From Vicinamibacteraceae bacterium (GTDB lineage: Bacteria; Acidobacteriota; Thermoanaerobaculia; Multivoradales; Multivoraceae): a stretch of DNA of 64,000 nt. Made by a program: the position numbers and the translations under genes. Each line of letters opens with the position of its first letter. The stretch's first letter is position 1. The stretch is from assembly GCA_012270995.1 (NCBI GenBank), contig JAAXHG010000015.1, forward strand, positions 1-64,000. The letters are read 5' to 3'. Below the pieces are notes generated by a model. The model was not told where the DNA came from and made no database searches. It saw nothing but the letters and a program-made list of their open reading frames with translations. Below, piece after piece: positions 52,336 to 60,947 of the stretch.

Positions 52336-52484
52336 GACCTTGCCTCCCTGTGTCGCCTGTTTGGTGCTTGCACGTGACTGTGGCGGCGAATACTACGCGC
52401 TTTCGTCATGGAGCACGTGCGGGGGACGGGGTGGGTCGAAACGCCGAACCTGCGAGGCTCTTGGGGCCCAGCAGCCCGAGTACG

Positions 52485-53558
52485 TCAGGGAATCAGCGAC
52501 TCGTCGGGGGTCAGGGACGCCCCGAAGCCAGCCAGAAGATCCGCCGAGTGATCGATGTCGTCCAGCGAGATCGTCTCGACGGCGCTGTGCATGTAGCGGT
52601 TCGGGACGCTGATCAGTCCCGTCGCGACGCCCGCGCGGGTGATCTGGATCGAGTTCGCGTCGTTCGGCGCCGCTCGTCCGAGGGCGGCCAGCTGGAACGG
52701 GATCTTCTCCTCTTCCGCGACCGCTTCCAGGCGGTCGCTGACCTTCGGGTTCATGTTCGGACCGCGTACGATCACCGGACCGCCGCCCAGCTTCAGGTCG
52801 CCCTCCTGTCGCTTGCTGATCGTCGGGCAATCCGTCGCGTGCGTCACGTCGACCGCGATGCCCACATCGGGGTCTACGCCGTGGGTGCTGGTGCGGGCGC
52901 CGCGCAGGCCGATCTCCTCGCAGACCGTCGACACGGCATAGACCGCGACCTCGGGCTTGCGCCGGACGACCCGGCGCAACGCCTCGATGACCACCCACAG
53001 GCCGGTCGTGTTGTCCATCTTCGGTGCGTTCGCCAGGCCGTTGCGCATCTCCTGGAAACCCAGGTCGAGCGTCACCGGATCGCCGACCCGCACCGCGCTC
53101 TTCGCGTCGTCGCCGTCCGTCGCGCCGATGTCCAGCCAGAGGTTCTCCATCTTGACTACCCGCTTGCGCTCCTCCATGTCGAGCAGGTGGATCGGCTTGC
53201 GGGCGATGACCGCGGGCACCGGCCCGTCCTTCGCCCACACGGTCATCCGCTGGCCGATGAGCTGCTGCGGATCCCAGCCGCCGATCGGCTGCACCCACAG
53301 GAAGCCCTTGTCGTCGATGTAACTGACGATCAGGCCGATCTGGTCGCAGTGACCCGCGAACAGCACGCGGCGACCGTCCGGCTTCTCGCCGGCACCGACG
53401 TTCACCGCCGCGATCACGTTGCCGTGAACGTCGGTCGAAACGTCGTCGGCGAACTTGCCCGCGTAGGCGCGGACGACTTCCTGTACCGGCTCCTCGTGTC
53501 CCGAGGGGCTCGGCGCGGCCAACAGATCAGTGAAGAACTTGCGTGCTGTCTTGTTCAC
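52485..53558 (-). CDS. M42-family metallo-aminopeptidase
   Basis: 357 residues from GTG at 53558, with GGGAG six bases before it; an ATG nine codons upstream is possible. M42 motifs: SPSGHEEPVQEVVRAY, metal His in VLFAGHCDQIGLI, bridging Asp in APKMDNTTGLWV, catalytic Glu pair in VSTVCEEIGLRGA, Asp in VAVDVTHATDCP, and a late His in VPNRYMHSAVETISLDDI. It is a cytoplasmic self-assembling peptidase that trims short peptides; some members are annotated as endoglucanases. It lies between the aldolase and the prenyl transferase, all on the minus strand. Confidence 0.93.
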   Translation of the reverse strand: MNKTARKFFTDLLAAPSPSGHEEPVQEVVRAYAGKFADDVSTDVHGNVIAAVNVGAGEKPDGRRVLFAGHCDQIGLIVSYIDDKGFLWVQPIGGWDPQQLIGQRMTVWAKDGPVPAVIARKPIHLLDMEERKRVVKMENLWLDIGATDGDDAKSAVRVGDPVTLDLGFQEMRNGLANAPKMDNTTGLWVVIEALRRVVRRKPEVAVYAVSTVCEEIGLRGARTSTHGVDPDVGIAVDVTHATDCPTISKRQEGDLKLGGGPVIVRGPNMNPKVSDRLEAVAEEEKIPFQLAALGRAAPNDANSIQITRAGVATGLISVPNRYMHSAVETISLDDIDHSADLLAGFGASLTPDESLIP

Positions 53559-53644
53559 TTGCTGCTCCCAGCCGACGACACGCACGACCGCGGACTACGG
53601 TCGGACGGCTGCCGCGGCTGTCCGGTGTTCCTGGTGTCCCGATC

Positions 53645-54508
53645 TCAACGTCCCCTGCGGCGCTGGCGGCTGCTGTACGACCTCAGTGCGCGCAGGAGGT
53701 CGATCTTACGCAGAGCGGGCCAGTGCGTATCGCAGAAGTAGTACTCCGAGTAGGTGCTCTGCCACAGCAGGAACCCGCTCAGGCGAACCTCGCCGCTGGT
53801 ACGGAGGATCAGGTCGGGCTCTGGTTGGCCTGAGGTGTAGAGATAGCGCTCGATCGACGAGGCGCTGAACTCGTCCGCGACCTCGTCGAGGGATTTGCCG
53901 ACCGCCGAGTTGTCGAGCAGGTAGTTGCGGAACGCGCTCGCGATCTCCTCACGGCCGCCGTACGCCATCGCGATGTTCAACCGGTATCGGTCGTAGCCGC
54001 TGGTTGCCGCTTCCGCCTCGCGGATCGCGGTCTGAAGGCTCTCCGGCAGGAGTTCGATCTGTCCCAGGAACCGCACCCGGATGCCTTTCTGATGCACGTC
54101 GTCGTGGTTCGTGAGTTCCCGCGTCTTCTCTTCGAACAGATCGAACAGGGCCTGCACTTCCTTCGCGGAGCGATTGAAGTTGTCGAGCGACATGCTCCAC
54201 ACGGTGACGGTCGAGACGTCCGCCTCGTAGCACCAGTTGAGCACTTCCCACAGCTTCTCGGCGCCCCGGAAGTGCCCGGCACTGACGTTGCCGAGCCTCT
54301 GCTGGCGCGCGAAGCGCCGGTTGCCGTCCATGATCAGGCCGATGTGCTCGGGCAGCCGCCAAGTCCGCACCTTGGACTCCAGCCGGCGCTGGTACACGAC
54401 GTAGAACGGCCACTTGATCAGGGCCTTGATACGCCGCCAGAGTTCGCTCGCAGGACGTGTTCCGCTTGCCGGAACGGCGCCGGATTCGGCCGAGTCGAAG
54501 ACGCTCAT
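53645..54508 (-). CDS. uppS: polyprenyl (undecaprenyl-type) diphosphate synthase
   Basis: 287 residues from ATG at 54508, with GGAGA eight bases upstream. Cis-prenyl transferase motifs: HIGLIMDGNRRFARQQRL with the catalytic Asp, STVTVWSMSLDNFNRS, YGGREEIASAFRNYL, and the C-terminal LILRTSGEVRLSGFLLWQST then YSEYYFCDTHWPAL. It makes the C55-type lipid carrier for cell-wall and surface polysaccharides, or a related polyprenol. An N-terminal extension of about 55 residues with a basic helix (RRIKALIKWPFYVVYQRRLE) is longer than in E. coli UppS. Divergent from the barrel protein gene. Confidence 0.88.
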   Translation of the reverse strand: MSVFDSAESGAVPASGTRPASELWRRIKALIKWPFYVVYQRRLESKVRTWRLPEHIGLIMDGNRRFARQQRLGNVSAGHFRGAEKLWEVLNWCYEADVSTVTVWSMSLDNFNRSAKEVQALFDLFEEKTRELTNHDDVHQKGIRVRFLGQIELLPESLQTAIREAEAATSGYDRYRLNIAMAYGGREEIASAFRNYLLDNSAVGKSLDEVADEFSASSIERYLYTSGQPEPDLILRTSGEVRLSGFLLWQSTYSEYYFCDTHWPALRKIDLLRALRSYSSRQRRRGR

Positions 54509-54652
54509 GGGGAGTTTCTCCACCGGCCGGCGGACTCGGCTCGCAAGAGACTGTTCACGTTAGAAGCTCTCTGCTTTCCCTGTGCTATTTTCCGTCGTCG
54601 CCCGCCCGCAGCCCGAAGACACGACCCCAAGCCGCTCAAGGCCAGCCCACTG

Positions 54653-56080
54653 ATGACACCGCGAGACTCACGGGAGTCGGCCCGGCATCATAGCGACCTT
54701 CCCAGGCCCGGGGACCAGGTAACAGCGGGTCCGGCCCGCCATCGACAACGCCGCGTAAGGCGCATCATCTTCCCGGCCCTCGCGCTCTTCGTCTTCACCG
54801 GCGCCGTTGCTCCAGCACCGGCACTCGAGACGACCGAAGGCACCGAGGCGCTCCGCCTGTTCCTGGACTGCGACTGGGGCTGCGACTTCACCTTCCAGCG
54901 CAGCCAGATCACCTACGTCAACTGGGTCCGGGATCGCCAGGACGCCGAGGTCCACGTGCTCGTGACCATCCAGTCCGGCGGCAACTCCCGGGAGTACACG
55001 TTCAACTTCATCGGCCTGGAGCGCTTCGAAGGCGTCGACCAGAGGTTGATCTACACGTCGTCTTTCACGGACACGGACGACGAGCGCCGCCGCGGCGTGC
55101 AGCGCATCCTGGAGTTGGGTCTCGTCCGCTACGTGCTGGAGACGCCCCAGGCCGAAGGACTCGTCGTGGAGTTCGAGAACGGGGAAGAGCAGGGCGAACC
55201 ACACCGGGGTCACTTCCATCCCGAGCCGAACACCCTGGTCGCCGACCCGGAAGACGATCCCTGGAACTACTGGGTCTACCGCCTTCGCCTGGAGACGGAC
55301 TTCCGAAGCGAGGATCGCAGAGACTCGCAGTCCTACCAGGCGAGCGCTTCCGCGGGCCGCACCACGGACATGTGGCGGATGGGCATGGGCGTCTACTACT
55401 CCTACCGCGAGAGCAACTTCGAGTTCGAGGACGGCGGCACCTACAAGAACGTCTCGCGCAGCACGAACTACTTCGGCCAGGTGATCCGCACCCTGGCCCC
55501 GCACTGGGGAGTGGGCGTCGGCGCCAGCAGCCGGCGATCGACCTTCCTGAATCTGGACAACTCCTACCGCGCGGCGGCGGCGATCGAGTACAACTACTTC
55601 CCCTACAGCGAGTCGTCCGAACGCGAGTTCACCTTCGCCTACTTCATCGGCGGCACGCGTCTCGACTACGAAGAGGTCACGGTCTACGACAAGCTGGAGG
55701 AGACCTTCACGGACCAGGGCGCGTACATCGCCTTCGGCATGGAGAGGCCCTGGGGCGAAGCCCACCTCGATCTCCAGTACAGCCACTTCATCGACGATTT
55801 CGATCGCAGCCGGATCGAGTTCAGCACCGACGTCGAGTACCACATCGTGCGCGGGCTGAGCTTCGACGTCTACGCCGGCGTCTCGAGGATCCGGGATCAG
55901 ATCTACCTGCCGAAGGGCGGAGCGACCGACGCCGAGGTCCTCGTCGCCAGACGCCAACTCGAGACGGACCTTTCCTTCCGTGGCGGCATCCAGCTCCGGT
56001 ACACGTTCGGCTCGATCTACAACAACGTCGTCAACTCCAGGCTGAGCAGCGAGAGCGGCGGCTTCTCGAGGATCTTCTAG
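54653..56080 (+). CDS. outer-membrane beta-barrel protein
   Basis: 475 residues from ATG at 54653; open frame further upstream lies over uppS and is rejected. A basic leader and hydrophobic segment (IIFPALALFVFTGAVAPAPA) end in ALET. A small N-terminal domain (LFLDCDWGCDFTFQRSQITY) contains two Cys. From residue about 200 alternating strands run to the end (YWVYRLRLETDFRSEDRRDS, MWRMGMGVYYSYRESNF and so on), finishing FRGGIQLRYTFGSIYNNVV. This is like DUF481-type barrels. A role as an unidentified porin or assembly factor is possible. Followed by trkA after 64 bases. Confidence 0.78.
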   Translation: MTPRDSRESARHHSDLPRPGDQVTAGPARHRQRRVRRIIFPALALFVFTGAVAPAPALETTEGTEALRLFLDCDWGCDFTFQRSQITYVNWVRDRQDAEVHVLVTIQSGGNSREYTFNFIGLERFEGVDQRLIYTSSFTDTDDERRRGVQRILELGLVRYVLETPQAEGLVVEFENGEEQGEPHRGHFHPEPNTLVADPEDDPWNYWVYRLRLETDFRSEDRRDSQSYQASASAGRTTDMWRMGMGVYYSYRESNFEFEDGGTYKNVSRSTNYFGQVIRTLAPHWGVGVGASSRRSTFLNLDNSYRAAAAIEYNYFPYSESSEREFTFAYFIGGTRLDYEEVTVYDKLEETFTDQGAYIAFGMERPWGEAHLDLQYSHFIDDFDRSRIEFSTDVEYHIVRGLSFDVYAGVSRIRDQIYLPKGGATDAEVLVARRQLETDLSFRGGIQLRYTFGSIYNNVVNSRLSSESGGFSRIF

Positions 56081-56144
56081 CGAGGCTCCGCCTCAGACCG
56101 ACGAGCGTGCCGACCTGTCGGCGCGCGGGCGCCGCTCCGATATC

Positions 56145-57506
56145 GTGGACCGCGTGGCTGTCGTCATCGCCGGTGGCGGCGACATCGCATACCTGCTTGC
56201 CTCCTCCCTCGCGCGTGGAGAGGATGTCTTCGTCATCCTGCCGACGGAGGCCGCCCGCAACCGGTTCGAGAATCTCGATCTGCAGATCACGGTGGGGCCG
56301 GCGGCCAGCCGGTCCGTCCTGCAGCACGTCGGGCTCTCCGACGGCGACACCTTCGTCGCCTGCGCCGATTCCGACGAGCGCAACATCATCGCCTGTCTGG
56401 CGGCGCGCGGTCGGGCGCAATGCACTACGTACTGCTTCATCACCCAGGACGAGCACCACGAGAGCTTCAACGACCCCGAGCAGACCACGCTCGAAGAGGT
56501 CATCGACCACCTGATCTGGCCGCAGTGGTCACTGGCCCGGGAGATCGGCCGTATCGTGCTCGAGCCTCGGGCCCTCGATGTCGAGAGCTTCCACCGCGGC
56601 CGCATCTGGCTCGTGGAGTACAAGCTGGAGGCCGACTCTCCGCTCTGCGGCCCCACGCTCGCCGAAGCGCCCCTGCCGAGCAACGCTCTCGTCGTGAGCC
56701 GGGTGCGAGACGGCAAGCTGATCGTGCCCCGCGGACCGGACCGCCTGGAAGCCGGCGACAAGGTGCTCTTCATGGGCCGGCGCACACCGCTTCGCCAGGT
56801 GGCGAAGCGCTTCTTCGCCGCTCCCGAAACCGTGGTCCGCAGCGTGACGATCGTCGGCGCCGGCCGCACCGGCAGGCTCCTCGCGCGCGAACTCACCAGC
56901 GGCCTGTGGCCGGAGGTGAAGGTCATCGAGGCCTCGCGGCGGCGCTGCGAGGACATCGCCGACCAGGTGGGCCGGGCGATCGTCTTTCACGGCGACGGAA
57001 CGGATCTGAGGCTACTGGAGGAGATCGGCGTCGCGCGCAGCGATGCGCTGGTCGCCATGGCCGGCGACGATCAGACGAACCTGCTCTGCTCCCTGATCGC
57101 GAAGCAGCTCGGGATCCCGAAGGTCGTCACGGGCGTCAGCAACGACACCAGCAGCGCCCTCTTCGAGCGGGTCGGCATCGACGTCACCCTGAACGCCCGA
57201 TCCGCCGCGATCGCCGAGGTGCTTCACCAGATCCAGGCGCCCCGGCTGGAGTACCGCGCGACCCTGGAAGACGGCCTCGCGGAAGTCGTCGAAGTCGTCG
57301 TCCCCGAGGACTTCGAGCCGCGTCGCCTGAAGGAGATGGACGTACCGAACGGCGTGATCGTCGGCGGCGTGCTGCGCCAGTACAACACGATCGTGCCCGG
57401 CGGCGAAGACGAGGTGCGCCCCGGCGACCGTCTCCTGATCGTGACCACGGCGGAAAGCGCGGGACTCGTCGGTCCGACCTTCGGCCTGACGCCCGGGGCG
57501 GCCTGA
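56145..57506 (+). CDS. trkA: TrkA, NAD-binding regulatory subunit of potassium uptake
   Basis: 453 residues from GTG at 56145. Two RCK_N/RCK_C pairs. The first Rossmann half reads VAVVIAGGGDIAYLLASSLA; the second reads VTIVGAGRTGRLLARELT and is followed by VIFHGDGTDLRLLEEIGVAR. Each half has a C-terminal lobe (SRVRDGKLIVPRGPDRLEAG, EMDVPNGVIVGGVLR). It binds NAD(H) or ATP on the cytoplasmic face and gates the TrkH channel. trkH follows 18 bases later, so the two form an operon. The first GxGxxG is GGGDIA, slightly variant. Confidence 0.92.
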   Translation: MDRVAVVIAGGGDIAYLLASSLARGEDVFVILPTEAARNRFENLDLQITVGPAASRSVLQHVGLSDGDTFVACADSDERNIIACLAARGRAQCTTYCFITQDEHHESFNDPEQTTLEEVIDHLIWPQWSLAREIGRIVLEPRALDVESFHRGRIWLVEYKLEADSPLCGPTLAEAPLPSNALVVSRVRDGKLIVPRGPDRLEAGDKVLFMGRRTPLRQVAKRFFAAPETVVRSVTIVGAGRTGRLLARELTSGLWPEVKVIEASRRRCEDIADQVGRAIVFHGDGTDLRLLEEIGVARSDALVAMAGDDQTNLLCSLIAKQLGIPKVVTGVSNDTSSALFERVGIDVTLNARSAAIAEVLHQIQAPRLEYRATLEDGLAEVVEVVVPEDFEPRRLKEMDVPNGVIVGGVLRQYNTIVPGGEDEVRPGDRLLIVTTAESAGLVGPTFGLTPGAA

Positions 57507-57524
57507 CGGACGGCGCGAGCGAGC

Positions 57525-59003
57525 GTGCGCGGCTCACTGGTACTTCGCACGACCCTGGCCCTGGTCGGCTGCTTCGGCGTCGTCCTGCTGGCGCCCTCCG
57601 CGGTCGAAGCCGCCTACGGCAACGGCCGCGGCGCGACGGGGTTTCTCGGCGCCGCGGGCGTGGCCATCCTGCTCGGACTCGTGTCTCGGCTACTGCCCGG
57701 GCGGAGCCTGGAGATGCGCCGCATGGAAGGGCTCGCCACGGTCGGCATGTCCTGGCTGCTGCTGGTCCTGATCGGCGCCGCTCCTTACGTCGTGAACGGC
57801 TTCGAGCCAGCCGATGCTCTGTTCGAGTCGATGTCCGGGTTGACCGGGACCGGCGCCACGATCCTCACCGACTTCGATGCCGTCAGCGAGGGCGTGCTGC
57901 TGTGGCGCAGCCTGAGCGAGTGGGTGGGCAGCATGGGCATCATCGCCCTCTTCATCGCCGTCCTGCCCGCGCTCCGCATCGCCGGCCGCCAGATGTTCTT
58001 CGCCGAAGCCCCCGGACCGACGGAAGAGCGACTCACGCCCCGGATTCGCAACACCGCGGTGGCCCTCTACACCCTCTACGTCGGCTTGACCGTCCTGGAG
58101 ACCGGACTCCTCGTCCGTCTCGGCATGCCGCTCTTCGACGCCATCTGCAACTCGCTCTCGACCGTCTCGGCGGGCGGCTTCTCACCGCATCCGAGCAGTA
58201 TCGCGGGGTACAGCAGCCCTGCCATCGAGTGGACGGTCATGGCGTTCATGCTCCTCGCCGGCGCCAACTACGCGTTCCAGTTCCAGGCCATCCGGGGGCG
58301 GCCGCTGACCCTGCTGCGCAGCGAGGAGTTCCGTCTCTACCTCCTGATCGTCCTCGTTGCGACGCTGCTCCTGGCGTGCACCCTGAAGAGCGACGAGGTA
58401 GCCCTGTGGGACTGGATCAGGGCCGGAGCGCTGTCCGAGGAGACTCTGAGGCGAGCAGGCTTCCAGGCGCTCACCCTCATCACCACGACCGGTTTCGCCA
58501 CGGAGGACTTCGCGCTCTGGTCGGGAGCGAGCCAGACAGTTCTCCTGTTGCTCATGTTCTGCGGAGGCTGCGGCGGTTCCGCTGCCGGCGGGCCGAAACT
58601 CGTGCGCATCTGGCTCATCGCCAAGTCCTCCCTCCTCGAGCTCTTCCACACCGTCTACCCACGCGCGGTGCGGCCGCTGCGACTCGATGGCCGCCGGGTC
58701 CCGGAGGACGTCATCCAGGCCGTCGTCTCCTTCCTTCTGCTCTACCTCGTCCTCTTCGCCCTGAGCGTCGGGGTGGTCGGGCTGACCGGCGTGGGGATGG
58801 AGACCGCCTTAACCGCCAGCATCGCCACGCTTGGCAACATCGGCCCCGGGCTCGGGGATGTCGGCCCGTTCGACAACTACGCCCACTTCCCGGCGCCGAT
58901 CAAGGTGTACCTCTCGCTCAACATGTGGATCGGGCGGCTCGAGATCGTCACGGTCCTGATCTTCCTGCATCCCGCAGCCTGGCTCGGCCTCCGCTGGCGC
59001 TGA
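57525..59003 (+). CDS. trkH: TrkH-type potassium uptake permease
   Basis: 492 residues, GTG start at 57525. Four pore repeats are visible: MSGLTGTGATILTDFD, STVSAGGFSPHPSSI, ITTTGFATEDFALW, and ATLGNIGPGLGDVGPF, each with the filter Gly. A conserved Arg/Lys region is GGCGGSAAGGPKLVRIWLI. The final helices contain MWIGRLEIVTVLIFLHPAAW, the normal TrkH end. It imports K+ with TrkA, important in osmotic stress. The stop is 24 bases before the SMP-30 gene, which has its own box at 59013. Confidence 0.93.
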   Translation: MRGSLVLRTTLALVGCFGVVLLAPSAVEAAYGNGRGATGFLGAAGVAILLGLVSRLLPGRSLEMRRMEGLATVGMSWLLLVLIGAAPYVVNGFEPADALFESMSGLTGTGATILTDFDAVSEGVLLWRSLSEWVGSMGIIALFIAVLPALRIAGRQMFFAEAPGPTEERLTPRIRNTAVALYTLYVGLTVLETGLLVRLGMPLFDAICNSLSTVSAGGFSPHPSSIAGYSSPAIEWTVMAFMLLAGANYAFQFQAIRGRPLTLLRSEEFRLYLLIVLVATLLLACTLKSDEVALWDWIRAGALSEETLRRAGFQALTLITTTGFATEDFALWSGASQTVLLLLMFCGGCGGSAAGGPKLVRIWLIAKSSLLELFHTVYPRAVRPLRLDGRRVPEDVIQAVVSFLLLYLVLFALSVGVVGLTGVGMETALTASIATLGNIGPGLGDVGPFDNYAHFPAPIKVYLSLNMWIGRLEIVTVLIFLHPAAWLGLRWR

Positions 59004-59012
59004 AGCCGCTGC

Positions 59013-59018
59013 TACAGT
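59013..59018 (+). promoter_or_regulatory. putative -10 box with near-leaderless start (SMP-30 gene)
   Basis: TACAGT, in GCTGCTACAGTCCGCGCC, ends nine bases before the ATG at 59028. It is nearly the same as the box before 63230 (GCTGCTACAGTGCGCGCC). Confidence 0.5.
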
Positions 59019-59027
59019 CCGCGCCCC

Positions 59028-59855
59028 ATGGAACTCCTGGCATCCGGCTACACCCTGGTCGAAGGACCGCGCGTCGACGCGGAAGACCGCCTTTACTTCA
59101 GCGACGTCCTGGGCGGCGGGGTCTACCGGCGCAGCGCGGACGGCGAGATCGAAACCGCGGTGCCGAAGCGCCGCGGCGTCGGCGGCATCGCGCTCCACGC
59201 CGATGGCGGCATCGTGTGCTCCGGCCGCAACATCTGTCACGTCCGCGACGGCGTGACCCGCATCCTCTTCGACCCGCCGGAAACTCCCGGGTTCAACGAC
59301 ATCTTCGTCGACTCCCAGGGCCGCGTCATCTGCGGAACGATGCGCACGAGCCCGTTCACCGGCGAGACGGAACGGACACCAGGAGAGTGCTGGCGGATCG
59401 AGGCGGAAGGTGAAGCGACCGAGCTCTACGGCGACATCAGCCTGACGAACGGCATCGGCTTTTCGCCGGACGGCCGCACCCTGTACCACGCCGACACCGC
59501 GCGCAAGCATGTGGTCGCCCACGACGTCACGGACGACGGCCGCTGCGTCAACCGCCGGGCGATCGCCGAGCCAGACCGCGGCCGCCCCGACGGTCTCGCC
59601 GTCGACGAGGAGGGCTGCCTCTGGATCGCCTGCGTCGCCGGCGGCTGCGTCACCCGTTTCGATCCCGCGGGCCGGATCCTCAGCCACCTGGAAGTACCCG
59701 CCAGGAACATCACCAGCGTCTGCTTCGGCGGCAGCGACCGGCGCGACCTCTACGTCGTCACCACCGGCGACCCGGACGAGCCTGGAAGCAGCGGCTCGAT
59801 CTTCCGGACGCGGTCGCCGGTCGCGGGGCTGCCGGTGCCGATGGCTGTGATCTAG
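59028..59855 (+). CDS. SMP-30/gluconolactonase/LRE family lactonase
   Basis: 275 residues forming a six-bladed beta-propeller: LVEGPRVDAEDRLYFSDVLG (metal Glu), GGIALHADGGIVCSGRNICH, PGFNDIFVDSQGRVICGTM, DISLTNGIGFSPDGRTLYHA (metal Asn), GRPDGLAVDEEGCLWIACVA (metal Asp) and NITSVCFGGSDRRDLYVVTT. It uses a divalent metal to hydrolyse sugar lactones or related esters in the cytoplasm. No signal peptide is seen. It could work with sugar-acid metabolism enzymes such as the HpcH aldolase, but these are not adjacent. Directly followed by the 54-base tandem repeat. Confidence 0.9.
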   Translation: MELLASGYTLVEGPRVDAEDRLYFSDVLGGGVYRRSADGEIETAVPKRRGVGGIALHADGGIVCSGRNICHVRDGVTRILFDPPETPGFNDIFVDSQGRVICGTMRTSPFTGETERTPGECWRIEAEGEATELYGDISLTNGIGFSPDGRTLYHADTARKHVVAHDVTDDGRCVNRRAIAEPDRGRPDGLAVDEEGCLWIACVAGGCVTRFDPAGRILSHLEVPARNITSVCFGGSDRRDLYVVTTGDPDEPGSSGSIFRTRSPVAGLPVPMAVI

Positions 59856-59856
59856 C

Positions 59857-59964
59857 AGCGTCCGCAGCGTTGTCGCTGCGCTGTCGCGCAGGGAACAGTA
59901 GTTCCATGCAAGCGTCCGCAGCGTTGTCGCTGCGCTGTCGCGCAGGGAACAGTAGTTCCATGCA
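59857..59964 (+). repeat. perfect 54-base tandem duplication
   Basis: Two identical 54-base units (59857-59910 and 59911-59964) begin two bases after the SMP-30 stop codon. Each contains the hairpin GCAGCG-TTGT-CGCTGC, so each unit could work as a terminator or a structured RNA. The recent, perfect duplication is not part of any gene. Confidence 0.9.
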
Positions 59965-59981
59965 AGGCCGACACCCCACAT

Positions 59982-59998
59982 CGCCTGTACGATAGGCG
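59982..59998 (+). promoter_or_regulatory. putative promoter with dyad upstream of the second mntA
   Basis: CGCCT-GTACGAT-AGGCG places a -10-like TACGAT inside a short inverted repeat about 40 bases before the mntA ATG, an arrangement suited to autoregulation. Weak evidence. Confidence 0.35.
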
Positions 59999-60037
59999 CC
60001 GGCAAAGTCGTACCCTCCACTCTTGGAGATCTCGAAG

Positions 60038-60490
60038 ATGGGCAAGGAGCAACCTGGAAGCAGGACCGGTCGCGGCACCGACCTCCAGGCCCGCCTGACC
60101 CGCGCCCTGGAGCCTCGGCCCGAGATTCTCGACGCCTACCTCTTCGGTTCGCAGGCACGAGGAGACGCGGGAACCCTGAGCGACATCGACGTCGCCGTGT
60201 ACATCGACGAGGACTTGGTCGAGACGGGACCGTACGGCTACGACGCGGAACTCATCACCGACCTGATGACGGAGCTGGGGACGAACGCTATCGACGTCGT
60301 CCTGCTGAACCGGGCGCCACCCCTGCTCTACCACCGCGTCCTGCGCGACGGCAAGTTGCTGGTGACACGCGACCTGAAGGCCACGACCACCCGGGCCGGC
60401 TACGCCCTCTCGCGCTACTTCGACTTCTTGCCGCAACTGAAGAAGCAGGCGGACGCACGCCGCGACGCGAACAGGAGCCGCGCGGAGTGA
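60038..60490 (+). CDS. MntA-like nucleotidyltransferase antitoxin, second pair
   Basis: 150 residues from ATG at 60038; a TTG at 60023 is possible. The nucleotidyltransferase motif G-S-x10-D-x-D is seen as LFGSQARGDAGTLSDIDVAV near residue 40, and the third acid in NAIDVVLLNRAP. The C-terminus is basic (QLKKQADARRDANRSRAE). It should AMPylate and neutralise the HepT toxin encoded by the next gene, whose start overlaps by four bases (GTGA). It is unrelated in close sequence to the pair at 32898-33607, so it was probably acquired separately. Confidence 0.87.
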   Translation: MGKEQPGSRTGRGTDLQARLTRALEPRPEILDAYLFGSQARGDAGTLSDIDVAVYIDEDLVETGPYGYDAELITDLMTELGTNAIDVVLLNRAPPLLYHRVLRDGKLLVTRDLKATTTRAGYALSRYFDFLPQLKKQADARRDANRSRAE

Positions 60491-60915
60491 GCCCGGGCCA
60501 AGTCCAACCGGAGATCATCGAGCGGCATCTCGCCGCGCTGCGCGGCGCACTCCGAGAGCTGCGACGGCACCAAGGCGCATCAATGCGGTCACTGCGCACC
60601 GACACGAGCCGACGCTGGGCAGTCGAACGGGGCCTTCTGCTCTGCATTCAGAACGCCCTCGACATAGCCAGCCACGTTGCTTCGACCGAAGGCCACGACC
60701 CGCCGACCTACGGAGACTCTATCGACTCCCTCGTCGCGTCAGGCGTGCTACCTGCAGAATTCGGCGAGCAGTTCCGCGCCGTGGCCGGATTCCGGAACAT
60801 CATCGTCCACGGCTATCTCGACCTCGATCTGAACCGGGTGGCCCGATTCATGGGTGAGGATCTGAACGACTTCGAGGTCTTCGCTCAGCACATCGAGCGC
60901 TGGCTGGAGGGCTGA
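60487..60915 (+). CDS. HepT-like toxin, second pair
   Basis: 142 residues, helical. The motif R-x4-H-x-Y appears as RNIIVHGY near residue 107, inside FRAVAGFRNIIVHGYLDLDL. The preceding helix ERGLLLCIQNALDIASHVAS is usual for the family. GTG start overlapping the mntA stop. Toxin function is expected from the family (RNase activity or tRNA targeting has been reported for members), not shown here. It converges with the PhoD-like gene 33 bases later. Confidence 0.87.
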   Translation: MSPGQVQPEIIERHLAALRGALRELRRHQGASMRSLRTDTSRRWAVERGLLLCIQNALDIASHVASTEGHDPPTYGDSIDSLVASGVLPAEFGEQFRAVAGFRNIIVHGYLDLDLNRVARFMGEDLNDFEVFAQHIERWLEG

Positions 60916-60947
60916 CGCAGGCCCTAGGGAGTGAACGCGCCCTTCGT

